Origin: a virus
Direction: 5' to 3' (one strand)
Virus record (IMG/VR): IMGVR_UViG_3300034104_000729
Span: 1 to 27,966 of that record
Length of the DNA stretch: 27,966 nt
In this document: positions 12,792 through 20,582 of the stretch, in pieces
How positions within the stretch are numbered: the first letter of the stretch is position 1
How the letters are laid out: every line of letters starts with the position of its first letter
Made by a program: the position numbers and the translations under genes
The notes under the pieces: generated by a model
Databases searched by the model: none
Told to the model about the DNA's origin: nothing
The model's input: only the letters and a program-made list of their open reading frames with translations

Positions 12792-13499
12792 ATGAAAGGA
12801 TTATTAGAATATAAAAACTTTAAAGCCGAGATTAAGGACATGGATTCTGAAAGGATGACTGTTACCGGCTACTTTGCTAGTTTTGGGAATATGGATTATG
12901 ATGATGATATTATCATGCCCGGCGCAGCAAATAAGACAATTGCAGAACGTGGTCCAATGGGATCCAATGAGATATTCTTTTTAAATCAGCATAACTGGTC
13001 ACAACCTCATGGAAAGCCAATGGTATTAGAGGCTCAGGAAAAAGGTATTTACTTTGAGAGTTCTATTGCACCTACTTCATACGGAAAGGATGCAATGATT
13101 CTTTATGCTGAAGGTATTGTTGTGCAGCACTCAATTGGCTTTAGTACAGTTAAGGCTGACTATGATCAAACAACTGGAACAAGAATTATCAAAGAGATTA
13201 AATTATATGAAGGATCTAATGTAACTTTGGGTGCTAATCCAGAAACTCCATTTACAGGATTCAAGTCTTTGACAATGGCAGAGATAAACGATCAGATTGG
13301 TAAAATGATTAAGCTACTTAAAGATGGTAGCTTAACGGATGAGGGTTTCGGTAGATTAGAAATTGCATTAAAGCAGTTTCAGTTGGAAGCCTTCAATTTA
13401 GGTAAAAATTCACTATTAGATAAAGAGCCGGTAAAATCCACTCCTAAAACTGATGAGCCGAATATATTAACAGGTTTAATTAACGTCTTAAAAAATTAG
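12792..13499 (+). CDS. Prohead protease (HK97 gp4-like, S78 family)
   Basis: The protein has 235 residues. The domain shows TVTGYFASFGNMDYDDDIIM and GAANKTI, then FFLNQHNWSQPHGKPM with the likely catalytic His67, and IVVQHSIGFSTVKA with the likely Ser114, as in HK97-type prohead proteases. The C-terminal tail after about residue 160 is helical and probably acts inside the procapsid. It removes the capsid delta domain during maturation, and the capsid gene begins two bases after its stop. A TATATTTA (12768-12775), one base from a -7 box, precedes the gene but is weak. Confidence 0.92.
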   Translation: MKGLLEYKNFKAEIKDMDSERMTVTGYFASFGNMDYDDDIIMPGAANKTIAERGPMGSNEIFFLNQHNWSQPHGKPMVLEAQEKGIYFESSIAPTSYGKDAMILYAEGIVVQHSIGFSTVKADYDQTTGTRIIKEIKLYEGSNVTLGANPETPFTGFKSLTMAEINDQIGKMIKLLKDGSLTDEGFGRLEIALKQFQLEAFNLGKNSLLDKEPVKSTPKTDEPNILTGLINVLKN

Positions 13500-13501
13500 A
13501 A

Positions 13502-14704
13502 ATGGACAATTTAGAATTAAAGGCTCAGGAGTTGCTAGATGCAAACAAAGCCAAAACTATTGATGAGGCAAAAGCTATCATCGCAAACGCTATCAGCGAA
13601 GCTACAAAGGCAGCTGATTTAAAGATAGAAGAATTGCAAAAATCTACAACTGTTAGAATTGATGCAATGGATAAAGCATTACTAGAAGCAAAATCAGAAG
13701 CTAATAGAATGAAAATAGATGCTCAAGAAGCAGCTCCAATTTCTTTTAACAAAGCATTTGCTACTGCTATGGATGAGAACTCTGATAACTTAGAGAAATT
13801 CCGTAGAAAAGAAATCAAGCAATTTGCTATGGAATTAAAGACTGTTGGTGATATGTCATTAGCTAACATTACTGACTTAGCTGCTGCTAACGTGCAAATG
13901 CTACCGGGCATCATTCCTGCTGCACCACGTAAGTTGCACATCAGATCATTATTGCCTACTGGCGTAATGACTACTTCTGCTATTCATTACTTGCAAGAAA
14001 CAGGATCAGAGGGATCAGTTGCTGCATGGGCTGATAATTCAGGTACTAAATCTCAGATTGATTACGATTTGACAGAGGAGGTTGCACCAAGTGAGTTCAT
14101 TGCAGGTTACCTTCGTATAACTCGCAAGGCTTTAGATGACATCTCTGCAATGCGTTCTTATCTTCAATCTCGTTTGTTAGAGCAATATTTAGATGCGGAG
14201 GATAATCAATTGCTTAATGGTTCTGGAGTTTCGCCAAATCTAGGTGGTTTGATTACCAATGCTGAGGCTTACTCAGGATTCCGTACTATCCAAGTAGAGA
14301 AGTTACTAGATTCAGTTGCACAAATTGAAAGCAATAACCACTCTGCAAATGGTATCTTGTTAAGTCCAGAGCAATTCTATGCTTTGATGCTTACTAGAGG
14401 AACTACTAATGACTACACTCTTCCAGGTGGAGTTGCAGTTGACTTAGTAAATGGTCAAATGTTTATCTCAGGCGTTCCTATCTTCAAGTCTACTGCAATG
14501 AGCGATTCTAAATACTTAGTTGGTGACTGGTCAAAAGGTGCGCAACTATTTGTACGTGAGAATCCAATTGTAAGATTCTTCGAAGAGGATGGTACAAACG
14601 TAAGAGAGAACAAGATTACAGTTCGTGTTGAAGGTCGTATTGCTTTACCAATATACTACACAGATGCATTCGTAACTGGTTCACTTAACGCTAATCCTAG
14701 CTAA
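13502..14704 (+). CDS. Major capsid protein (HK97 fold)
   Basis: The protein has 400 residues. The first 80 or so are an Ala/Lys/Glu-rich coiled coil (ISEATKAADLKIEELQKSTT), the delta domain that replaces a separate scaffold and is removed by the upstream protease. The rest has HK97-capsid features: LHIRSLLPTGVM, a HYLQETGSEGSVAAWADNSG E-loop-like stretch, SEFIAGYLRITRKALDDISA, LLNGSGVSPNLGGLIT, and a closing VRVEGRIALPIYYTDAFVTG. It assembles the icosahedral shell. A strong terminator follows the gene, so head transcription appears to end here. Confidence 0.95.
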   Translation: MDNLELKAQELLDANKAKTIDEAKAIIANAISEATKAADLKIEELQKSTTVRIDAMDKALLEAKSEANRMKIDAQEAAPISFNKAFATAMDENSDNLEKFRRKEIKQFAMELKTVGDMSLANITDLAAANVQMLPGIIPAAPRKLHIRSLLPTGVMTTSAIHYLQETGSEGSVAAWADNSGTKSQIDYDLTEEVAPSEFIAGYLRITRKALDDISAMRSYLQSRLLEQYLDAEDNQLLNGSGVSPNLGGLITNAEAYSGFRTIQVEKLLDSVAQIESNNHSANGILLSPEQFYALMLTRGTTNDYTLPGGVAVDLVNGQMFISGVPIFKSTAMSDSKYLVGDWSKGAQLFVRENPIVRFFEEDGTNVRENKITVRVEGRIALPIYYTDAFVTGSLNANPS

Positions 14705-14731
14705 TTTTTTTGGTTAATAAGTGTAAGGATG

Positions 14732-14765
14732 AAAAGCCTGTCATTAATTTGACAGGTTTTTTTTA
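14732..14765 (+). terminator. Rho-independent terminator after the capsid gene
   Basis: CCTGTC (14737-14742) pairs with GACAGG (14751-14756) around an 8-base loop. The stem is extended by A/T pairs on the outside and followed directly by eight T (14757-14764). It is the cleanest terminator in the window and separates head genes from the glycosyltransferase cassette. Confidence 0.85.
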
Positions 14766-14788
14766 TTTCTTTATGTTATATAAATAAT

Positions 14789-14796
14789 TAACTTTG
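14789..14796 (+). promoter_or_regulatory. Bacteroidetes -7 box (TAACTTTG), leaderless start
   Basis: TAACTTTG matches TAnnTTTG, sits 24 bases behind the terminator and four bases before ATG 14801. It probably restarts transcription for the glycosyltransferase cassette and the connector genes beyond. A -33 box is not evident. Confidence 0.55.
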
Positions 14797-14800
14797 CTTT

Positions 14801-14977
14801 ATGTTCAAAGCCAACTTTATAGGTCAAGCAGGATTATACAAGAATGAGGAGTATGTAATCTGTATTGGCGTCATAAATGGTTGGATTCATGTCCGCAGGA
14901 AGTGTGGAGCAGGTCGAGTAAATTACCCATCAATATTAGATTTCCTAAGAGATTGGGATAATATCCGTAAAGTATGA
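14801..14977 (+). CDS. Hypothetical small protein, 58 aa, first gene of the glycosyltransferase cassette
   Basis: ATG 14801 lies four bases after a -7 box and the TGA overlaps the next ATG by four bases. The sequence FIGQAGLYKNEEYVICIGVI looks like paired beta strands, followed by HVRRKCGAG and SILDFLRDWDNI. Small proteins with a Y-x-SxxxFLxxWxxI ending occur in Bacteroidetes and their phages; no function is known to me. Position makes it part of the cassette transcript. Confidence 0.6.
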   Translation: MFKANFIGQAGLYKNEEYVICIGVINGWIHVRRKCGAGRVNYPSILDFLRDWDNIRKV

Positions 14978-15888
14978 GAATATTCCATCTAGGTTTAATG
15001 GTAGCGCCTCCGCCAAATGATTCAGCACGTAAAGCCTTTATGGCTAACTGCACAGATTACATAGAGTTATCTACAGGGGCAAAGGATGTAAACCAAGAAG
15101 CGATAAGAATAGCTAGAGAGTTTAGACCTGATATTATCTTTATGCAGATACAAAGTCCTAACATTATACACATAGAAACTGTTAAGGCTATGCGTGAAAC
15201 AGGTGCGTGGATCTGTAATTGGAACGGCGATATAAGAAACGAAACTCCTGCATGGATGATTGACATGGCTCCTCATATAGATAAGACTTTGTTTAGCAAT
15301 ATGCGAGATGTTAAGAACGTAGTAAACGGCGGATATTTAGAGATAGGTTACGATCCTGAGATATACAAGCCAAAGGGCGAGATAGGTAATTGCAGAGAGA
15401 TTTCTTTTTTTGGTAATAATTACGGAGGCGATAAATTTCCGCTTAGCAGGTTGCGTATAGATATGAATACTATGCTACATAAACACTTTGGCGATAAATA
15501 CGGCGTTTACGGCAATAATTGGTTTAACGTAGCAGGTAACTATAACCATTCACAGGCAGAGGAATCAAAAGCATACAGAGCTACAAAGATAGCCATTAAC
15601 CTGAGCCATTATGATGAGGACTCTTATAGTTCAGATAGGATATACAGGATATTAGGCTCTGGTGCGTTCTGTTTATGCAAGGCTTATCCTAATATGCCTT
15701 TTATAGATCATGTTCACGTTAGGACATGGAATAGTCTTTATGATTTAATGGTATTGCTAAGATATTATATAGATGACCACAAAGAGGAGCGGGATATGAT
15801 AGCAAAGCAAGGCAATGAGTTTGTAAAAGCTAATTATACATTTGATAACATGGTAAAGAATTTAATTAACATATATGAGCAAAATTAA
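14974..15888 (+). CDS. Glycosyltransferase, GT-B fold, CgeB-like
   Basis: The protein has 304 residues. MRIFHLGLMVAPPPNDSARK begins a first Rossmann domain, with FRPDIIFMQIQSPNI and GAWICNWNGDIRNETPAWM. The C-terminal part contains EISFFGNNYGGDKFPLSRLR and YRATKIAINLSHYDEDSYSS, then DRIYRILGSGAFCLCKAYPN and YTFDNMVKNLINIYEQ, the nucleotide-sugar-binding pattern of CgeB-like proteins (Glyco_trans_1_2). It probably transfers a sugar from a nucleotide donor; the acceptor is unknown. It has no signal peptide or membrane segment, so it acts in the cytoplasm. It overlaps the next gene by 14 bases. Confidence 0.8.
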   Translation: MRIFHLGLMVAPPPNDSARKAFMANCTDYIELSTGAKDVNQEAIRIAREFRPDIIFMQIQSPNIIHIETVKAMRETGAWICNWNGDIRNETPAWMIDMAPHIDKTLFSNMRDVKNVVNGGYLEIGYDPEIYKPKGEIGNCREISFFGNNYGGDKFPLSRLRIDMNTMLHKHFGDKYGVYGNNWFNVAGNYNHSQAEESKAYRATKIAINLSHYDEDSYSSDRIYRILGSGAFCLCKAYPNMPFIDHVHVRTWNSLYDLMVLLRYYIDDHKEERDMIAKQGNEFVKANYTFDNMVKNLINIYEQN

Positions 15889-16624
15889 GGTTTTAGGTTT
15901 TATGACCATTCACTATGCAGGTGATTACTTGCGTGAGGCTTTGATGTCGGTTGTAGATCATGTAGATAAAATGGTGATTGCTTATAGCATGATGCCTAGT
16001 CAAGGTCACGGAACGCTATTAAGATGCCCAGATACAGAGGGTTTTATATTTAGTATTTGTCAGGATGTTTTAAAAGATAAAATGATTTGGGACCGAGCAG
16101 ATAGATATGGAGCTGAGAATGAACATAGATCAGTTAAGTATAAATACTCTGATGGATATGATCTGGTGTTGACAGTAGATTCAGACGAAGTTTATAAAAC
16201 AGATGAATTACAGAAGTCTTTTGACTATGCGTATTGGGGCGTAGATAGGTTTTATGGCATTGATGGTTTTGTAAACTTTTGGCGCTCTTTTGACTATGCT
16301 TGTTATGATGGCTTTAGACCGATTAGGTTAGAGAATTTGCACAGAAAAGAACATACTCAGGATTTAAACCTAAAGCAGACTATCTATCATTTTAGCACCT
16401 GTCAGCCAGAGCCGATAATGAGATATAAGTATAATGTTTTTGGTCATGCTCACGAAGTTAGAAAAGACTGGCTAAATGATATTTTTTATAAATGGAAACC
16501 TAATAAGCAGTTTGATGACGTGCATTGCGTAGCCTACAACATTTGGAATCCTGTTAAGTTTGATAAATCTATATTGCCTAGCTATTTAAAGAGTCATCAT
16601 AATTATAACAAGGTTTTAGTATGA
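15875..16624 (+). CDS. Glycosyltransferase, GT-A fold (family 2-like)
   Basis: The protein has 249 residues. KIKVLGFMTIHYAGDYLREA with a following VVDHVDKMVIAYS is a GT-A-type N-terminal Rossmann half. YDLVLTVDSDEVYKTDEL (about 94-111) carries the D-x-D that binds metal and the nucleotide sugar. Later Trp/Tyr/His-rich stretches (YHFSTC, GHAHEVRKDW, SHHNYN) would form the acceptor side. It resembles phage and bacterial transferases loosely annotated as family 2; the sugar and acceptor are unknown. It overlaps the next gene by four bases. Confidence 0.75.
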   Translation: MSKIKVLGFMTIHYAGDYLREALMSVVDHVDKMVIAYSMMPSQGHGTLLRCPDTEGFIFSICQDVLKDKMIWDRADRYGAENEHRSVKYKYSDGYDLVLTVDSDEVYKTDELQKSFDYAYWGVDRFYGIDGFVNFWRSFDYACYDGFRPIRLENLHRKEHTQDLNLKQTIYHFSTCQPEPIMRYKYNVFGHAHEVRKDWLNDIFYKWKPNKQFDDVHCVAYNIWNPVKFDKSILPSYLKSHHNYNKVLV

Positions 16625-17193
16625 ACGCTGCTATAATTATAGATGATAGGGAAGATGTAGCTCAGGAAGCAATCGCAAGGCATAAAAAGTTTTTATCTGA
16701 TAATTGGGTTGTGTTAAATATAAAGCCTCCTTATGAGGGCGGGATTTACCACATAAAGACTGCTCAGGTTTATAATAACATATTAACGAATGCTAACTTT
16801 TGGAAGGGTTGTATTTATGACAGGGTGCTAATATTTCAGCATGATTCTGGATTGTTAAAAGATGGCATTGAGGACTTTTTAGAATGGGATTTTATAGGAT
16901 CGTGGATTAAGAACATACCGGGATGCATGAATGGAGGTCTAAGCATACGCAATCCAAAGTTGATGTATGAGATTTGCTCAAAGCATCCGTACAAAGGCAT
17001 GGCAGTACATGGCAATGAGGATATATACTTCTGCAATAAAATGCGAGAGTTAGGCTATAAGTTACCTGATAAAGCAACTTGTAATAAGTTTGCAGTTGAA
17101 ACAGAGTTTGAGTATGGCTCAGTAGGTTATCATGCAATAGATAAATACCATAAAAATTATAACCTTTTACTAAAGCAATATGAAAATAGTTAG
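16621..17193 (+). CDS. DUF5672-type putative glycosyltransferase
   Basis: The protein has 190 residues. AAIIIDDREDVAQEAIARHK, YDRVLIFQHDSGLLKDGI with an H-D-S in the position of a metal/sugar-binding motif, WDFIGSWIKN, GCMNGGLSIRNPKLM (about 99-113) and GNEDIYFCNKMRELGY (about 123-138) match the DUF5672 pattern, a GT-A-like family common beside sugar-transfer genes. The NGGLSxRN and EDxYF blocks are the clearest. Role in a shared glycan pathway with its neighbours is inferred from the cassette. Confidence 0.75.
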   Translation: MNAAIIIDDREDVAQEAIARHKKFLSDNWVVLNIKPPYEGGIYHIKTAQVYNNILTNANFWKGCIYDRVLIFQHDSGLLKDGIEDFLEWDFIGSWIKNIPGCMNGGLSIRNPKLMYEICSKHPYKGMAVHGNEDIYFCNKMRELGYKLPDKATCNKFAVETEFEYGSVGYHAIDKYHKNYNLLLKQYENS

Positions 17194-17287
17194 GTTTTTA
17201 TTTCACATGATAGCAGGAGCGTTTTTTCTGCTAGGTTTTAGCTTTATTTTATTAGCAGTAATTGGTTTAATTAAATATATATGGTAA
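17180..17287 (+). CDS. Small membrane protein, 35 aa, inside the glycosyltransferase cassette
   Basis: ATG 17180 overlaps the DUF5672 gene by 14 bases, and the TAA overlaps the next gene's start region by seven. The product is MKIVRFLFHM followed by one hydrophobic helix (AGAFFLLGFSFILLAVIGLI) and KYIW. It is a single-pass membrane peptide of unknown function. Tight packing between two transferase genes argues it is expressed; it might anchor a cassette enzyme at the membrane, which is speculation. Confidence 0.5.
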   Translation: MKIVRFLFHMIAGAFFLLGFSFILLAVIGLIKYIW

Positions 17288-17886
17288 ATCTTTTTACTTC
17301 AATCTATACCGACAAAAGTCCAATTAGGCAAAAGGAATTAATATACTGTCTGAATAAAAATATAGAGAATGCGCACATCAATAAAATTTATTTATATGTT
17401 GATGGCGAAGTAGAAATTCCTGCATCTGACAAATTGGTAATTATACCATTTAAGCGACCTACATATCGTGACTTTTTTAATCTGATAGATAGAACAGTTA
17501 CAAGCAGGGATGATGTTTCAATGGTTGCAAATACAGATATTTACTTTAATCATACTCTTAGCCAGTTGACTTTAAATGAACGGCAATGTATTGCGTTGAG
17601 CAGATGGGATGATAAGCCTGGAGGCTTAAAGTTACATAATGAGCGCTTTAGTCAGGATGTCTGGATATTTAAGGGCAAGATGCGCAATGTTAATTTCTGT
17701 GATTTCTTTTTAGGCATACCGGGTTGTGATAATCGGATTGCTTATGAGTTACATAGCGCAGGTTATGCGCTTTATAATCCGGCTACAAGAATACAAGCTA
17801 TACACTACCATAGAAGTGATCTGCATAATTACGATGGCAGAACATTAAAGATACAAAGACCTTATCTGTTTATTCCTGTAACATGA
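17281..17886 (+). CDS. Putative glycosyltransferase, GT-A-like
   Basis: The protein has 201 residues. MVNLFTSIYTDKSPIRQKEL, HINKIYLYVDGEVEIP and RDDVSMVANTDIYFN (about 76-90) with an N-T-D resembling a degenerate D-x-D suggest a GT-A fold. RFSQDVWIFKGKM (about 122-134), FFLGIPGCDNRIAYELHSAG and IQAIHYHRSDLHNYDG are conserved-looking blocks that I associate with sugar-transfer proteins of Bacteroidetes and large phages. Its stop overlaps the next start by four bases. The transferase call is moderate; it could be a non-catalytic relative. Confidence 0.6.
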   Translation: MVNLFTSIYTDKSPIRQKELIYCLNKNIENAHINKIYLYVDGEVEIPASDKLVIIPFKRPTYRDFFNLIDRTVTSRDDVSMVANTDIYFNHTLSQLTLNERQCIALSRWDDKPGGLKLHNERFSQDVWIFKGKMRNVNFCDFFLGIPGCDNRIAYELHSAGYALYNPATRIQAIHYHRSDLHNYDGRTLKIQRPYLFIPVT

Positions 17887-18827
17887 ACATTTTACTTAGT
17901 CCAGGCATTTACTTGCCTCACCAGAGAGCAGGATCTGAAATCTATTTGCATCGGGTTGTAACCTATCTAATGAGCAAAGGTCATGAGGTTAAGGCGGTTA
18001 CTAGATGTCCAGAGAATTACAGTTTTGAGGGAATAGAAGTTTACAAAGCCAAAGACAATTACAAGCATTGCCATAATGATTTATGGGACTGGGCGGATCT
18101 GGTGTTTTGTCAACTGTCAGGCACTTACTATGCAATGAACAAACAAAGACTAAAGCCTAAAAAAGTTATAAACTTTGCTCATAATAACGTAGGCTATCCG
18201 CAGGTCAACATTAGACCGAATGTTTATACTGTCTACAACTGCGAGAATACAAAGCAAGAATTAAACTACAATCAGGAAACCTATACCCTATACGCGCCAA
18301 TTAATTACAGAGATTACTCAACAGATAGACCACAGGCAGAATACGTTACGCTGATAAATCATAACGAAAACAAAGGCGGTCAGATATTAATAGAGATAGC
18401 AAAGCGAATGCCTAAAACAAAATTTCTAGCGGTTCAAGGCGGTTACTATCATCAGATCAAAGATGAAAAGGTTAGGAATATAAAATATGTACCTTTAATT
18501 GATGATGTCAAGAAATATCTAGCTATTACTAAAGTGCTAATTGCACCAAGTGAGTATGAGAGTTATGGCATGGCTCAAATAGAAGCTCTGTGTTGCAATA
18601 TTCCTGTTATCTGTTCTGATATACTAGGCTTTAGAGATAGTGTCGCAGATGCAGGGATATTCGTTGAGAGGAACAATATAGATGGATGGATAGATGCTAT
18701 TTCTAACATAGATACAATCCAGACTAAAAAAACGCCTTTAGAGAGAGCAAAAGAATTAGATCCTACTAAGGAATTGCCAAAGTTTGAAAATTGGTTAAAT
18801 AAAATATGTAATTTAGCGCTGATATAA
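17883..18827 (+). CDS. Glycosyltransferase, GT-B fold, family 4 (group 1)
   Basis: The protein has 314 residues. The N-terminus NILLSPGIYLPHQRAGSEIY and LHRVVTYLMSKGHEVKAVTR is the glycine-rich donor/acceptor loop and helix of group 1 transferases. The C-terminal domain shows KVLIAPSEYESYGMAQIEAL (about 218-237), then CCNIPVICSD and VADAGIFVE, the E-x7-E nucleotide-sugar site (the first Glu in PSEYESYG). It should transfer a sugar from a nucleotide donor with retention. It closes the cassette, followed after 45 bases by the head-tail connector genes. Confidence 0.88.
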   Translation: MNILLSPGIYLPHQRAGSEIYLHRVVTYLMSKGHEVKAVTRCPENYSFEGIEVYKAKDNYKHCHNDLWDWADLVFCQLSGTYYAMNKQRLKPKKVINFAHNNVGYPQVNIRPNVYTVYNCENTKQELNYNQETYTLYAPINYRDYSTDRPQAEYVTLINHNENKGGQILIEIAKRMPKTKFLAVQGGYYHQIKDEKVRNIKYVPLIDDVKKYLAITKVLIAPSEYESYGMAQIEALCCNIPVICSDILGFRDSVADAGIFVERNNIDGWIDAISNIDTIQTKKTPLERAKELDPTKELPKFENWLNKICNLALI

Positions 18828-18872
18828 TGGAAAAAAAAGAGTATCTAAAAGCACCTTATAAATCTAAAGAAG

Positions 18873-19373
18873 ATGGACCAGTTAAATGTAGTGAGTTTGG
18901 CGGATGCAAAGATGTATCTAAGACTAGACCTAGACTATACAATAGAAGATGGCTTAATTACATCATTGATAAAATCTGCGGTAAATCAAGCTGAACAATT
19001 TACGCTGCAAGTATTATGGCAAAGGCAATTAAGTTTGATTACGCCTGTTTCTGGTGCAGTTAAAATATATGAGTATCCTTTGATCTCGGTTGAAACTGTG
19101 GTAGATCCTGACATGGTTGCGCTAACATTTGAAACAATCGAAACTCAGGGATTTACTGAGGTTATATCTAGCACGGCAGGATTCAATACAGTTACATTTG
19201 TAGCAGGTTACGGATGGAATTATGAGGGCGGTTCTGAGGTTCCAGATGACATAGAAACGGCGATTAAAGAAATGATAGCTTTTTATTATGAAAACAGAGA
19301 CAATCCAGTTGTAGGAATGCCTACGATTGCAACTCTTTTGCTTTCTCCTTATAGACGCATAACACTATTCTAA
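18873..19373 (+). CDS. Head-tail connector (HK97 gp6-like)
   Basis: The protein has 166 residues. LNVVSLADAKMYLRLDLDYT followed by EDGLITSLIKSAVNQAEQFT is the hallmark of gp6-like connectors ('isLeeaKxhLrid...dDxlI..li.aA...vE..t'). The end, PDDIETAIKEMIAFYYENRD, also matches. It forms the first ring under the portal. The ATG at 18873 is the first possible start, because the frame has a stop shortly before. The gene resumes the structural order interrupted by the glycosyltransferases. Confidence 0.85.
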   Translation: MDQLNVVSLADAKMYLRLDLDYTIEDGLITSLIKSAVNQAEQFTLQVLWQRQLSLITPVSGAVKIYEYPLISVETVVDPDMVALTFETIETQGFTEVISSTAGFNTVTFVAGYGWNYEGGSEVPDDIETAIKEMIAFYYENRDNPVVGMPTIATLLLSPYRRITLF

Positions 19374-19711
19374 TGAACCCAGGCAGATTAGATAAGCGCA
19401 TTACATTTGGCACGTTCACATCGGTTGAGAATGCCTATCAGGATTACGTGATTACGTTTGTGCCTGTATTAGCTACATGGTCAAATATTAAGCCGTATGA
19501 TGGTAATAGACAACTACAAGCGCAAGAGCAGGTAATAAATCAGGTCTTTAGGTTTACAATCCGGTATAGAAAAGATTTTGCACCTACTAAGGATATGCGC
19601 ATTCTGTATGAATTAAATTTTTTTACTATTCATTCAATTAGGAATGTAGATGATACATTTAGGTTTTATGAGATATTGGCATCTGTAACGGATGATAATA
19701 ATGGCGTCTAA
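19373..19711 (+). CDS. Head-tail joining (stopper/adaptor) protein
   Basis: The protein has 112 residues. NPGRLDKRITFGTFTSVENA, then VLATWSNIKPYDGNRQLQAQ, FRFTIRYRKDFAPTKDMRIL and FFTIHSIRNVDDTFRFYEIL follow the phage head-tail joining family (SPP1 gp16/lambda gpFII-like): 'G.ldrritfq....d.yg......ATVwA.I......e......v..t..frIRyr..i...mri.y....y.I..i...d'. It closes the connector after packaging. It starts on TAATG, sharing one base with the preceding stop. Confidence 0.85.
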   Translation: MNPGRLDKRITFGTFTSVENAYQDYVITFVPVLATWSNIKPYDGNRQLQAQEQVINQVFRFTIRYRKDFAPTKDMRILYELNFFTIHSIRNVDDTFRFYEILASVTDDNNGV

Positions 19712-20144
19712 AATAGATATTTCTAAACTTTTATCTCAAATTTCAGCCTTTGGTCATGATGCTAATAGGTCGGCAGTTTCGGTTACTAATGATATTGCGC
19801 AAGGCATGGTAACTGCGGCTCAGTTAAGAGCAGTTGTTGGGTTATCAGGTCAATTAAGATTATCTATTGGTAAAACACTTGCGACAGTAGATGCTAATAG
19901 ATCAATATTTTTTTCTAATGCACCTTACTCTGCTTATGTTGAATTTGGTACTGGAAGCGGTGTAAATATACCTAAAGGTTTTTCATATTTAGCAGCACCT
20001 TATAAGGGCAAAGGAATAAGGCGCAGGGATTATGGTCCTAAACCTTTTTTTATTCCTAGCTACCTAGAGGGCATACAACAATATCCTAAAGATTTAAGAA
20101 AAGTTCTTGAAGTACAAACAAGAAAATATAATGCAAAAAAATAA
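19701..20144 (+). CDS. HK97 gp10-like neck/tail completion protein
   Basis: I choose ATG 19701 (MASKIDISKLLSQISAFG), giving 147 residues; an in-frame ATG at 19692 adds three. SGQLRLSIGKTLATVDANRS, FFSNAPYSAYVEFGTGSGVN and PKPFFIPSYLEGIQQYPKDL fit the gp10-like family ('tGnLr.si......ygayVEfGT....aqPFl.pA'). It acts at the junction of head and tail. It overlaps the preceding gene by 11 bases and ends just before a promoter-like box. Confidence 0.82.
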   Translation: MASKIDISKLLSQISAFGHDANRSAVSVTNDIAQGMVTAAQLRAVVGLSGQLRLSIGKTLATVDANRSIFFSNAPYSAYVEFGTGSGVNIPKGFSYLAAPYKGKGIRRRDYGPKPFFIPSYLEGIQQYPKDLRKVLEVQTRKYNAKK

Positions 20145-20145
20145 T

Positions 20146-20153
20146 TACATTTG
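20146..20153 (+). promoter_or_regulatory. Bacteroidetes -7 box (TACATTTG), leaderless start
   Basis: TACATTTG matches TAnnTTTG in a 13-base gap and is followed after exactly four bases by ATG 20158, the same spacing as at 2011 and 14789. It would give the tail genes their own transcript. No -33 box is evident. Confidence 0.5.
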
Positions 20154-20157
20154 AGAA

Positions 20158-20580
20158 ATGAAAGATGCTAATTTATCAATACTAAATGCATATAAGAGCG
20201 CTCTAGCCAATTTAATAGTTGGTGGCGTGACTATTCCAGTATACAGTAAATCAGCGCCTTTAAAGAATGTACCGGCTAAATATGTAATATTATCAAGCCA
20301 AACTAGATTACAAGAACAAACAAAGTGCGGATATTGGTATATTTGTACTATAAACGTGCAGATAGTAACCAAATACCCGAATGGTAATGGCGATTTGAGT
20401 TTTGCAATGGTAATAAGCGAAGAAATACAAAATAGGATTCAAGTAACTAACTTAACTTTGTCTAACTTTATAAATGTTGAAACCTTACAACTATTAACAA
20501 ATGAGGTAACACTAGAAACAGAAACAGAAAACATATTTCAATACATACTAACTTTTCAACACAAATTAAATAGAACTTAA
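20158..20580 (+). CDS. Tail completion/terminator protein, putative
   Basis: The protein has 140 residues. NLSILNAYKSALANLIVGGV, then PVYSKSAPLKNVPAKYVILS, a central beta region (YICTINVQIVTKYPNGNGDL) and ENIFQYILTFQHKLNRT at the end fit the DUF3168/gp17-like tail completion fold that ends the tail tube and faces the head. Position between the gp10-like protein and the tail tube is where that gene normally lies. Sequence motifs in this family are weak, so the call is mainly positional. Confidence 0.7.
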   Translation: MKDANLSILNAYKSALANLIVGGVTIPVYSKSAPLKNVPAKYVILSSQTRLQEQTKCGYWYICTINVQIVTKYPNGNGDLSFAMVISEEIQNRIQVTNLTLSNFINVETLQLLTNEVTLETETENIFQYILTFQHKLNRT

Positions 20581-20582
20581 TT

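Noticed and set aside
18827-18994. 55-aa ORF starting on TAATG after the family 4 glycosyltransferase
   Set aside because: Two thirds of it overlap the well-supported connector gene at 18873, and the composition of the overlap looks like an out-of-frame reading. A short real peptide cannot be excluded.
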